Assembly: GCA_964561165.1 (NCBI GenBank) | Contig: CAZLOJ010000041.1 | Span: forward strand, 1-10,174 | From: IMCC26077 sp964561165 | Lineage (GTDB): Bacteria > Actinomycetota > Actinomycetes > Nanopelagicales > Nanopelagicaceae | Direction: 5' to 3' | DNA length: 10,174 nt | In this document: piece by piece, positions 1 through 5,863 of the stretch | How the letters are laid out: each line of letters begins with the position of its first letter | Numbering within the stretch: position 1 is the first letter of the stretch | Position numbers and translations under genes: made by a program | The notes under the pieces: generated by a model | The model's database searches: none | What the model saw: only the letters and a program-made list of their open reading frames with translations | Told to the model about the DNA's origin: nothing

Positions 1-202
1 TGGTGACAACAGGGTTGAAGTGAGCGCCACTTATTGGGGCGAACAAGTAGATAACCACAAACAAGACCAACGCAGTAGCAATAGCGTTGATGAGCAAATG
101 GAGCGCTTTGTCATCAGTCAGGTTCGCGGCCATGAATGCCGAGCCGACTACTGTCATCGAGATGAGGGATGTGCCAAGGGCCTCAGCCAACCAGCTTTTC
201 AC
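1..202 (-). CDS. MIP/aquaporin-family channel, N-terminal part
   Basis: Minus-strand reading from a GTG at 202 gives 67 residues before the window ends. The N-terminus has the Glu-x-x-Gly-Thr signature of the first helix of MIP channels (residues 7-11). Two hydrophobic segments follow, at about 8-25 and 36-55. Next comes the first pore loop with SGAHFNP at 58-64, where the canonical NPA is NPV (63-65). MIP proteins are membrane pores for water, glycerol or small solutes such as arsenite, and this type of N-terminus also occurs in arsenite-linked members. The substrate cannot be told from this half. The start is supported by a TANNNT hexamer six bases upstream. An in-frame TAA just before it excludes a longer protein. 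The C-terminal half and second NPA loop lie outside the window. Confidence 0.85.
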   Translation of the reverse strand, partial: MKSWLAEALGTSLISMTVVGSAFMAANLTDDKALHLLINAIATALVLFVVIYLFAPISGAHFNPVVT

Positions 203-214
203 GCCTTGATATTA
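203..214 (-). promoter_or_regulatory. -10 element for leaderless aquaporin mRNA
   Basis: On the minus strand TAATAT (214-209) is followed by six bases (CAAGGC) and the GTG start. Transcription from this -10 box would begin at or next to the start codon, giving a leaderless mRNA. No good -35 box is visible. The first three bases of the hexamer are also the TAA that ends the open frame at 212-367. Confidence 0.55.
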
Positions 215-367
215 GCGAGTGTAGGTAACTGACAGTTGCGCTTGGCCAAGCATCCCCACGCCTTGTGTCGCCTTACCAATTGCCTGTGTTCCTGGCGGAA
301 TATTGAAGAGCGTGAGATAGAAATACTTACCGCTATCGACTGAGCCTGGCTGTGATGGGCCAGGGAG
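212..367 (-). pseudogene. Start-less 51-codon open frame, possible C-terminal gene remnant
   Basis: Between the aquaporin and metallophosphatase genes the minus strand holds an open frame bounded by a TAG at 370-368 and ending at TAA 214-212. It has no plausible start near its beginning. The peptide looks protein-like, with segments such as GKYFYLTLFNIPPGTQAIG and LGQAQLSVTYTR, alternating hydrophobic residues and a natural end. In another frame, continuing directly after the metallophosphatase stop, about 43 codons are open down to 335. That frame contains ALTEFAIFEGLAPWP and overlaps the first one, so a single indel near 340-370 would join the two. I do not recognise the family. It may be a degraded downstream gene, an old C-terminal extension, or chance. 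Confidence 0.3.
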
Positions 368-464
368 CTAATCCTTCAAAAATGGCAAACTCTGTCAAAG
401 CCGGCGCGCTGTGCCTTCTCTCGTGCGATTCATCCTTCACCGTAACCCTCACTTCTCTTGACGA

Positions 465-1982
465 TCAATTCTTCGGAAGGACTGTGTATGAGTGGGCAAT
501 CTGTAAGTTTTTTCGACCAGCATCTGTAGGACGAGCAGCCAAGAAATATTCCACTGTGGCAGCTGTCGGTGCCACACTCACTCGCACATGTCCTGAGTTA
601 GGCGCCTTCGTGCCGCTCTTATATGCATTCTCATTGAAGTAGCTAAATGTGTCATCAGCTGGATTAGGCATCGACTGGTAGATCACACCATCGCGCTCTT
701 GGGTAACAAAAATGTGGTCATGCCCTTGGAAGAAGATTGACACCTTGTTCTGCACCATCAAATCGTGAATAGGCAGCGCCCAATTAGGGCGTTCCTTCGC
801 AAAAGTGGATTGCCCCTTCGGATCGCTGCCGCCCCACTCATATGTTGTCGATATCTCTACACCACCACGACCAGTTCCTAGAACATGATGTGCAAAAACA
901 AATTTATATTTAGCATCACTCTCTTCCAGAGTCTTCTTGAGCCAGGAATATTGTGTGTCGCCGATGCCAACTTTCCATAAGTCGCGAGCGCCCTTACCTC
1001 CACCCTTTCCGCCACCGCCCTGCTGATCTCCGCCGCCTTTCTCGTCTCCTGCGACGTTATCTACTGCCGCAGTTGAGTGCCAATATGGATCGATCGTGAC
1101 AAATAGCGCATCGCCCCAGGTGAACGAGTAGTAATCGCGTGGCAAACCAACTCCTGGAATCTCTTCGATATTTCCACTGTAAAACTCATTGGGCGCTGGC
1201 AACGGGTAGAACTTATTACGCGCATTGCCTGCGAGAACTGCTGGATTTGTCGTTGTGCCATCAAGGAGATAGGCAGCAGCTTGCTCATGATTTCCATTTA
1301 CTAAGAAAATTGGCACTGTGCTTCCAGGAATCGTCAACCAATTGCGATGCGTTCGATAGATGTTCTCTACATTTGTTTTTGTTGCTTGTCCCTTACTGAT
1401 TAAAGGGTCAATGCTGAAATCGTCGCCCATCAAAATGTGAAAGTCTGGTAATTGTTTGGCGATATTCGCCATTGTGACGAAGTAAAGCTCAGACCTAAAC
1501 ATCTTTCCCGCACGTTCTGGGTGTGTATCTCCTTGAACCGTGAAGGAAAATTCCTGGCTCTTTTTTCGAGAGGTAACAAATGAGTATTGCTTGCCAGCTT
1601 GATAGCTTTTTGCATCTTTCGTCTTGTAACGAACTCGGTAATAGACGCGAGTGTTGCTCTTGAGGTTTACGATATCGAAAGTGAAAGGTTCACCTTGCGT
1701 TACCGATGAAATCGGACTTTTCGCAGAGTACTTAGTTTTTGTGTAGCCATACTCGACGTATGCGCTGAGATCCTGATTTGCTAGCAGGCTCAAGGCAATC
1801 GAATTATTGGTTGGTCGGCCCAGAATCTGGGTGATTACCGGAGCCGAAACACCAAGCGCCTTCCCTATAGAACTCTGCGAAAGGGTGATGAGGATTGTTG
1901 ATCCCAAGAGCGCCCTTCGGGAAATCGGGGCTGCCAACCAGGATCCAAGGAGAGATGTGCTCTTCTCATTTCTGCTACTCAC
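465..1982 (-). CDS. Tat-exported purple-acid-phosphatase-like metallophosphoesterase
   Basis: 505 residues. The N-terminus carries a twin-arginine signal (S21-R22-R23 then ALLG and a hydrophobic stretch to about 37), so export by Tat is predicted. Residues about 47-137 resemble the fibronectin-like N-terminal domain of purple acid phosphatases. The calcineurin-like catalytic domain follows, with metal-ligand blocks in order: GDTH (151-154), GDD (186-188), GNHE (230-233), AHH (364-366) and GHDH (420-423). It should hydrolyse phosphate mono- or diesters outside the membrane using two metal ions. The natural substrate is unknown, and phosphate scavenging is an inference. A Gly/Lys-rich insert (about 311-332) interrupts the domain before the HH block. 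The start is GTG at 1982, and TATCCT lies exactly six bases upstream. It is followed by the remnant at 212-367. Confidence 0.88.
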   Translation of the reverse strand: MSSRNEKSTSLLGSWLAAPISRRALLGSTILITLSQSSIGKALGVSAPVITQILGRPTNNSIALSLLANQDLSAYVEYGYTKTKYSAKSPISSVTQGEPFTFDIVNLKSNTRVYYRVRYKTKDAKSYQAGKQYSFVTSRKKSQEFSFTVQGDTHPERAGKMFRSELYFVTMANIAKQLPDFHILMGDDFSIDPLISKGQATKTNVENIYRTHRNWLTIPGSTVPIFLVNGNHEQAAAYLLDGTTTNPAVLAGNARNKFYPLPAPNEFYSGNIEEIPGVGLPRDYYSFTWGDALFVTIDPYWHSTAAVDNVAGDEKGGGDQQGGGGKGGGKGARDLWKVGIGDTQYSWLKKTLEESDAKYKFVFAHHVLGTGRGGVEISTTYEWGGSDPKGQSTFAKERPNWALPIHDLMVQNKVSIFFQGHDHIFVTQERDGVIYQSMPNPADDTFSYFNENAYKSGTKAPNSGHVRVSVAPTAATVEYFLAARPTDAGRKNLQIAHSYTVLPKN

Positions 1983-1994
1983 ACGAGCAGGATA
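1983..1994 (-). promoter_or_regulatory. -10 element for leaderless metallophosphatase mRNA
   Basis: TATCCT (1994-1989 on the minus strand) is separated from the GTG start by the six bases GCTCGT. This is the same geometry as at other genes here. There is no usable Shine-Dalgarno sequence next to the GTG. Confidence 0.5.
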
Positions 1995-2045
1995 GGTCTG
2001 ACTTCCTCATAAATTTCTCGCCGATTTCTAAGGGTTGTCTGTGAG

Positions 2046-2849
2046 TTAAAGGTTCCCTAATAGCGAGCGCATCTTGCTGTAAATGATGCGCGCTGCCAAG
2101 GCTGGGCTGATACGAGCAAGCAGATTCATCATCTTGGCATCGGTACCGATGAAGATTCGTTCGCGCTCCTTCTCTATCGCCTCGACAATAATCGAAGCTG
2201 CTCTCGCCGGATCGGTCGTTGGTATCTTGCTTGCGGCCGCCGAGGTACTGGATTGAGCCATTGCCACTCCGGAATTCATCGCAATATCCGTGCTCATCGC
2301 GCCTGGATACACCAGCGTTACGCGCACCTTCGTTCCGCGCAATTCTGAGCGAAGGCCATCACTTAATTGAGCAAGCGCCGCCTTTGACGCGCCATAAAGA
2401 CTCTGCCCCGGGACAGGGGCGTAAGCACCCATCGACGAGATATTAACGATGTGACCCTCGGGTCTATCAAGTAAATGTGGAAGGAAAGCTTTTATCAAGA
2501 GTAATGCGCCAGTGAAATTAACGGCCATCACGTGCGAGGCATCCTCGAGAGTTAATTGATTGACCTTAACAAACGGTTGAATGATCCCGGCATTGTTAAT
2601 CAGAGCATCCACTTGCCCCATTCGGTTGATAACCACTTGCGGCAGCGACGCCACGGGATTTTTGTCCGTGATGTCAACCAAGAAAGTCTCGACCTGAGGG
2701 CCCGCTATCTCGCGAAGTTTTGCAAGTGACTCTTCTCGAAAATCCACAGCCGCGACCCGCGCGCCTTTATCAATAAGCGCAAGCGTTAATTCTCGTCCGA
2801 CTCCACCACCGGCGCCGGTGACTACAAAGACTTTTCCATCAACCCTCAC
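2046..2849 (-). CDS. Short-chain dehydrogenase/reductase (SDR), classical type
   Basis: 267 residues, usual length for a classical SDR. It shows the Rossmann nucleotide-binding motif TGAGGGVG (11-18), an acidic D36 at the end of the second strand that usually favours NAD(H), the NNAG structural motif (85-88), and the catalytic set S138/S139, Y152 and K156 in the YxxxK pattern. PGAMST (182-187) follows the catalytic region as is normal for the family. The protein should oxidise or reduce a hydroxyl/carbonyl group on a small molecule. The C-terminal tail (about 240-267) is Ala/Ile/Leu rich and basic and resembles SDRs acting on lipid-like substrates, but I cannot name the substrate. The start is GTG at 2849 with TACTAT six bases before it. 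It is divergent from the alkD-like gene. Confidence 0.88.
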   Translation of the reverse strand: MRVDGKVFVVTGAGGGVGRELTLALIDKGARVAAVDFREESLAKLREIAGPQVETFLVDITDKNPVASLPQVVINRMGQVDALINNAGIIQPFVKVNQLTLEDASHVMAVNFTGALLLIKAFLPHLLDRPEGHIVNISSMGAYAPVPGQSLYGASKAALAQLSDGLRSELRGTKVRVTLVYPGAMSTDIAMNSGVAMAQSSTSAAASKIPTTDPARAASIIVEAIEKERERIFIGTDAKMMNLLARISPALAARIIYSKMRSLLGNL

Positions 2850-2861
2850 ACTTACATAGTA
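2850..2861 (-). promoter_or_regulatory. -10 element for leaderless SDR mRNA
   Basis: TACTAT (2861-2856 on the minus strand), six bases (GTAAGT), then the GTG start at 2849. It lies in the short divergent region shared with the alkD-like gene. Confidence 0.5.
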
Positions 2862-2877
2862 CTCGTGCGCTCTGGGG

Positions 2878-2883
2878 TATGGT
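2878..2883 (+). promoter_or_regulatory. Candidate -10 element for the alkD-like gene
   Basis: TATGGT lies seven bases before the ATG at 2891. It supports that start over the upstream in-frame ATG at 2879, which overlaps this hexamer and has neither a Shine-Dalgarno nor a spaced TANNNT. Confidence 0.35.
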
Positions 2884-2890
2884 TTTACGC

Positions 2891-3607
2891 ATGCAAGCTG
2901 AGAAGATTTTGCAAGCGTTGAAATATAAAGCCAACTCTACAAAGGCTTTGGAATTACAACGATTCTTCAAAACTGGCCCAGGAGATTACGCCGAAGGTGA
3001 TGTCTTCCTTGGTGTAGTCGTGCCCGATATTCGTAAAGTTGCTCGCACCTACGAATCAACTTCTCTGACTGAACTCAAGAAACTCATCGCCTCACCTTTT
3101 CATGAGGCGAGATTCTGTGCGCTGGTGATCCTGACCAATAATTTCAAAAAAGCTGAATCAGAAGAAGCAGCAGAACGCTATTTTGACTTCTACTTATCCG
3201 CACTCAATCGTGGCTATATCAACAACTGGGATTTAATTGATGTCACAGCACCTACGCTTGGACAGTTCCTGCTGGGTGAGAAAAACTACCTCGCAAAGCT
3301 GCGCACCATGGCCGCCAGCGATGATTTATGGATTCGTAGAGCATCGGTGCTCTTTACCTTTGCCGCGCTTCGAGTCGGCGATACGAAACCAACCCTCGCT
3401 ATTTGCAAAATCCTCCTACGCGATGATCACGATTTAATGCATAAAGCTGTCGGCTGGGCGCTGCGCGAAGTGGGGAAACTGAACCCAACTCAACTCCGTG
3501 ATTTTCTAAAGAAAAACGGAAAAACAATGTCTCGAACAACGCTCCGATATGCGATTGAGAAATTCTCAACTACCGAACGAAAACGCTGGCTCGAGCAAAC
3601 CCGCTAG
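2891..3607 (+). CDS. AlkD-like DNA alkylation repair protein (HEAT-repeat glycosylase)
   Basis: 238 residues from the ATG at 2891 (242 from 2879). Residue numbers here use the longer form. The N-terminus has the family signature RFFKTGPGDYAEGD (28-41) followed by FLGVVVPDIR (43-52). The body is all-helical, as expected for AlkC/AlkD HEAT-like repeats. W117 and D121 in NNWDLID match the Trp and Asp of the AlkD active site (W109/D113 in the Bacillus cereus enzyme), and R153 or R154 in LWIRRAS is placed to be its conserved Arg. The family excises N3- and N7-alkylated purines without base flipping, in base-excision repair in the cytoplasm. The gene stands alone, with only four bases between its stop and the stop of the convergent terC-like gene. 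Confidence 0.9.
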   Translation: MQAEKILQALKYKANSTKALELQRFFKTGPGDYAEGDVFLGVVVPDIRKVARTYESTSLTELKKLIASPFHEARFCALVILTNNFKKAESEEAAERYFDFYLSALNRGYINNWDLIDVTAPTLGQFLLGEKNYLAKLRTMAASDDLWIRRASVLFTFAALRVGDTKPTLAICKILLRDDHDLMHKAVGWALREVGKLNPTQLRDFLKKNGKTMSRTTLRYAIEKFSTTERKRWLEQTR

Positions 3608-3611
3608 CCCC

Positions 3612-4613
3612 CTACTTCGTGCGCTTGTGATCCTCATGATGTGAAGCAGTGATGCGTCCAGCATGTGCTTTCGCCTCAGGATCCTGTTTCGATTTAATCA
3701 AGCTGGCAATAGTCGAGACAACCAGAATTAAGGCGATAACTGCGAGACTCCAGAGCGTTGGGATTTTTGGCACTTCGGTATAAATCTCATGAACAAAGGT
3801 CAGTACCAATTTGATGCCAATGAAGATCAAAATGATGGAGAGACCTAACGAAAGATAGATCAATTTATCGAGCAATCCCTTGAGCAAGAAATAGAGTGCA
3901 CGTAATCCAAGGAGCGCGAATGCATTTGCTGCGAAGACGAGAAATGCTTCGGAGGTAACGCCGAAGGTTGCTGGAATCGAATCGAGCGCAAATAGTAAAT
4001 CTGTCGCTCCGATTGAGATCATCACCAGGAACATGGGAGTAGCAAAGCGCTTACCATTCTGGCGAATGAACAACTTAGTTCCGTGATACTCATCTACTGT
4101 CGCCATTCGCTTGCGAATTCTCTTGACGATGAAATTCTCGCTCGGATCAGGATCCTCATCCCAGTGTCGGAAGAGCCCCACGCCAGTCCAAATCAAGATT
4201 GCACCGAAGATCACGAAGGTGAAGCTGAATGCTGCGAGAGCTGCGGCACCCACTGCAATGAAAATCGCACGGAGCACCAATGCGAGCATGACGCCAATTA
4301 GCAGGACGCGTTGGTGATAAATCGAAGGAACTGCAAATTGCGTCAAAATAATGACGAAAACAAAGAGATTATCTACCGATAGGGATTTCTCTACTAAATA
4401 CGCAGCAAAGTACTCGGTTCCATATTGCGATCCATACGAGGACCAGACCCACATACCAAAAGCGACCGCGATGCCGATATAAAAGATTGACCAGAGCGTG
4501 GCCTCTTTGAACATTACATCATGGGGCTTACTGCTCACGGTAAAGAGATCGACAAGAATAAGTGCTGCAATCGCACCAATTGTTACTGCCCATGCAAGAT
4601 TCGAGACATCCAT
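3612..4613 (-). CDS. TerC-family integral membrane protein
   Basis: 333 residues with about eight to nine hydrophobic segments, roughly at 6-24, 38-57, 80-96, 102-122, 127-147, 194-213, 220-243, 251-273 and 286-306. The TerC signatures are present: VEKSLSVDN (74-82) in one acidic membrane segment and TDLLFALDSIPA (204-215) in another, with membrane-buried Asp/Glu likely to bind metal. The C-terminal tail is charged and His-rich. TerC proteins were named for tellurite resistance. Members are linked to manganese export and to metal loading of exported proteins, so metal efflux is the best guess. The start is ATG at 4613, preceded by AAAGGG about 11 bases upstream. Unlike most genes here it seems to have a leader of about 25 nt. 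A dyad flanks its likely -10 box. Confidence 0.92.
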   Translation of the reverse strand: MDVSNLAWAVTIGAIAALILVDLFTVSSKPHDVMFKEATLWSIFYIGIAVAFGMWVWSSYGSQYGTEYFAAYLVEKSLSVDNLFVFVIILTQFAVPSIYHQRVLLIGVMLALVLRAIFIAVGAAALAAFSFTFVIFGAILIWTGVGLFRHWDEDPDPSENFIVKRIRKRMATVDEYHGTKLFIRQNGKRFATPMFLVMISIGATDLLFALDSIPATFGVTSEAFLVFAANAFALLGLRALYFLLKGLLDKLIYLSLGLSIILIFIGIKLVLTFVHEIYTEVPKIPTLWSLAVIALILVVSTIASLIKSKQDPEAKAHAGRITASHHEDHKRTK

Positions 4614-4635
4614 CGAGAACTCAACCCTTTCGGTT

Positions 4636-4660
4636 AGTTTCCTAATCGTATGAGGAAACT
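4636..4660. promoter_or_regulatory. Inverted repeat around the terC-like -10 box (operator candidate)
   Basis: Perfect 8-bp arms, AGTTTCCT (4636-4643) and AGGAAACT (4653-4660), are separated by nine bases. On the minus strand the candidate -10 hexamer TACGAT (4650-4645) lies inside the spacer, with the expected start near 4638. A repressor bound to the arms would cover the promoter core. No metal-regulator consensus is recognised, and a yybP-type riboswitch is unlikely because the predicted leader is only about 25 nt. Confidence 0.45.
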
Positions 4661-4713
4661 GAAATTAATTCGCACCGAGAGTGTAAACAGAGAAAATGAC
4701 CGTTTTACGATTC

Positions 4714-4893
4714 TTATCGACCGAATATGCGAGCGAAGAGTCCATCGCTTTTTGCGGAATTGGGTGAGCTTGGTGCGCTGTGACCTTGGCAACGTTGACT
4801 CTCAGGAACGCCCGCGAGAGCAACTTCAATATGTTCGCCACATCCCGACCACGTTGGTTTTCCGCACTGCTTGCACATGACTTTGCTGCACAT
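4714..4893 (-). CDS. Small conserved Cys/His-rich protein, putative zinc binding
   Basis: 59 residues from the ATG at 4893. An in-frame GTG at 4902 and an ATG at 4878 are alternatives. The core reads CKQCGKPTWSGCGEH followed by ALAGVPESQRCQGH, giving paired ligands CxxC, CxxH and CxxH that could hold one or two metal ions. I know this CGKPTWxGCG...GVPxxQRC pattern from short uncharacterised proteins that are widespread in actinobacteria, so I take it as a real gene although it is very short. The C-terminus is Ser/Pro rich and ends GLFARIFGR, a small amphipathic basic tail. GAGG at 4905-4902 with eight bases to the ATG is a fair ribosome binding site. Its function is not known. It lies between terC and the GNAT gene on the same strand. 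Confidence 0.72.
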   Translation of the reverse strand: MCSKVMCKQCGKPTWSGCGEHIEVALAGVPESQRCQGHSAPSSPNSAKSDGLFARIFGR

Positions 4894-4945
4894 TCCCCAC
4901 ACCTCTATTTCTAGGTAGTCCTGCCTGCCCCGCTTCGTTGCTCGC

Positions 4946-4959
4946 CTCTAATCGTAGAG
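4946..4959 (-). promoter_or_regulatory. Candidate promoter with dyad upstream of the Cys/His-rich gene
   Basis: CTCTA and TAGAG flank four bases at 4946-4959. On the minus strand this contains TACGATTAG (4956-4948), the same nonamer that holds the -10 box of the terC-like gene. TACGAT at 4956-4951 would start transcription near 4944, about 51 nt before the ATG at 4893. Confidence 0.3.
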
Positions 4960-4973
4960 CACCTTCCATTGTT

Positions 4974-5489
4974 TTACTTTCTTATCCAATAGCGGCGCAG
5001 CGGTTTCCCTTCAAACTCAACTACGTTTTCTAATTTGCCTCCGCAGGCTTCAATCACGGCGGCTGAGCCAACATTCTCATCGAAACATGTCATGAGAACA
5101 TCGTCGACTCCGAGTTCATGTATGTATTCCAAAGATTGTCGGAGAATTTCGGTGGCGTATCCACGTCGTCGGAATTGCGGACGTACTCCATATCCAATAT
5201 GGCCACCGTAGTTGAGCAAAAAAGTATTCAGTTCATGGCGAATCGAAGCCCGACCGACTAATTCTCCCGCCACCTCTGCGATCAAAAAAGTCGCAGGCAC
5301 TCTCCCCTTGGGCAAATCGATACCAAGTCGCATGTTCCGACAATCCTCAACATGTTTCGACCATGGGACTTGGGCAATATCTGCTTGCGGCCCTAAAGCG
5401 AGCAAGAAATCCCAATCAGGAAATTCAAGGTGAGCAGCGCGCGCCTCGGCTTCATCTCCGATTTTAAGTTCTCGAAGGATTAACTCCAC
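4974..5489 (-). CDS. GNAT-family N-acetyltransferase
   Basis: 171 residues, normal for a single GNAT domain. The acetyl-CoA pyrophosphate loop is visible in HIGYGVRPQFRRRGYA (97-112), which has the (Q/R)xxGx(G/A) pattern and follows the strand 4 region. The motif B region follows with ENVGSAAVIEACGG (138-151), including the usual Asn and Ala/Ser for pantetheine contact. The family transfers acetyl from acetyl-CoA to an amine on a small molecule, peptide or protein. This sequence resembles the many stand-alone bacterial GNATs whose substrates are unknown. It is cytoplasmic, with no signal or membrane segment. The start is GTG at 5489, with TAGAAT exactly six bases upstream. It is divergent from the PH-like gene across 59 bp. 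Confidence 0.88.
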   Translation of the reverse strand: MELILRELKIGDEAEARAAHLEFPDWDFLLALGPQADIAQVPWSKHVEDCRNMRLGIDLPKGRVPATFLIAEVAGELVGRASIRHELNTFLLNYGGHIGYGVRPQFRRRGYATEILRQSLEYIHELGVDDVLMTCFDENVGSAAVIEACGGKLENVVEFEGKPLRRYWIRK

Positions 5490-5501
5490 ATGATTATTCT
5501 A
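5490..5501 (-). promoter_or_regulatory. -10 element for leaderless GNAT mRNA
   Basis: TAGAAT (5501-5496 on the minus strand) plus six bases (AATCAT) precede the GTG start. The nine bases AGAATAATC recur at the same distance before the GTG of the mannosyltransferase gene. Confidence 0.55.
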
Positions 5502-5536
5502 TCAACTGCGATTTTTCCTTGATAAATTCCTTACAG

Positions 5537-5548
5537 TAGGATTGGCGT
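5537..5548 (+). promoter_or_regulatory. -10 element for the PH-like/oxidoreductase unit
   Basis: TAGGAT (5537-5542), six bases (TGGCGT), then the ATG at 5549. A leaderless transcript covering both genes is predicted. Confidence 0.5.
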
Positions 5549-5863
5549 ATGGCACGCGTTGAAATTGTGGGCGATTCGCTAGTGCTTGCCCTCAACAAGT
5601 GGGAACGCTTTTTCTCCCTGCGCCGCGACATCCGAATCGAACGAACTGCGTTGGAATCCCAGGTTCGGGTTTCGGATCCTTGGAATCGTCGAACAATCAG
5701 AGGATTTCGCGCTCCTGGAACAGCTATCCCTTTCCTTATCTTGCTGGGTACGATGAGATATCGTGGTGGCAAGGATTTCACTGCGATATACCGGAGAAAG
5801 CCCGTAGACGTGTACACCTTTAACTCAGGCGAATTTAAACGCTGGATTGTGAGCTCATCATGA
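5549..5863 (+). CDS. Small conserved actinobacterial protein, PH-like fold suspected
   Basis: 104 residues, no signal peptide and no clear membrane helix, although 58-68 (TAIPFLILLGT) is hydrophobic. The pattern VEIVGDSLVLALNKWER, a basic arginine-rich strand, VSDPW (41-45), RGFRAPGTAIP (51-61) and RGGKDFTAIYRRKPV (72-86) is familiar to me from uncharacterised actinobacterial proteins. These have the all-beta look of bacterial pleckstrin-homology-like domains. That assignment is from memory of the pattern, and the function is unknown. The gene ends in TGA that overlaps the ATG of the oxidoreductase (ATGA), so the two are likely to be translationally coupled. The minus-strand reading of this region also stays open, but the plus-strand protein is the conserved one. 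Confidence 0.72.
   Translation: MARVEIVGDSLVLALNKWERFFSLRRDIRIERTALESQVRVSDPWNRRTIRGFRAPGTAIPFLILLGTMRYRGGKDFTAIYRRKPVDVYTFNSGEFKRWIVSSS

Noticed and set aside
20..232. Plus-strand open frame of 70 codons at the left edge
   Set aside because: It lies opposite the aquaporin N-terminus, whose conserved SGAHFNP motif shows that the minus strand is coding.
345..364. CCTGGC / GCCAGG inverted repeat considered as a terminator
   Set aside because: It has only 6-bp arms with an 8-base loop and no T run on either strand.
352..642. Plus-strand open frame of 96 codons
   Set aside because: It overlaps the C-terminus of the metallophosphatase and the remnant on the other strand, and no family resemblance was seen.
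4614..4645. Possible yybP-ykoY-type manganese riboswitch before the terC-like gene
   Set aside because: The predicted leader is only about 25 nt, too short for that riboswitch, and its conserved loops are not seen.
4650..4880. Plus-strand open frame of 76 codons
   Set aside because: It is opposite the Cys/His-rich gene, whose conserved pattern is clear. The plus-strand peptide looks random and starts inside the terC dyad.
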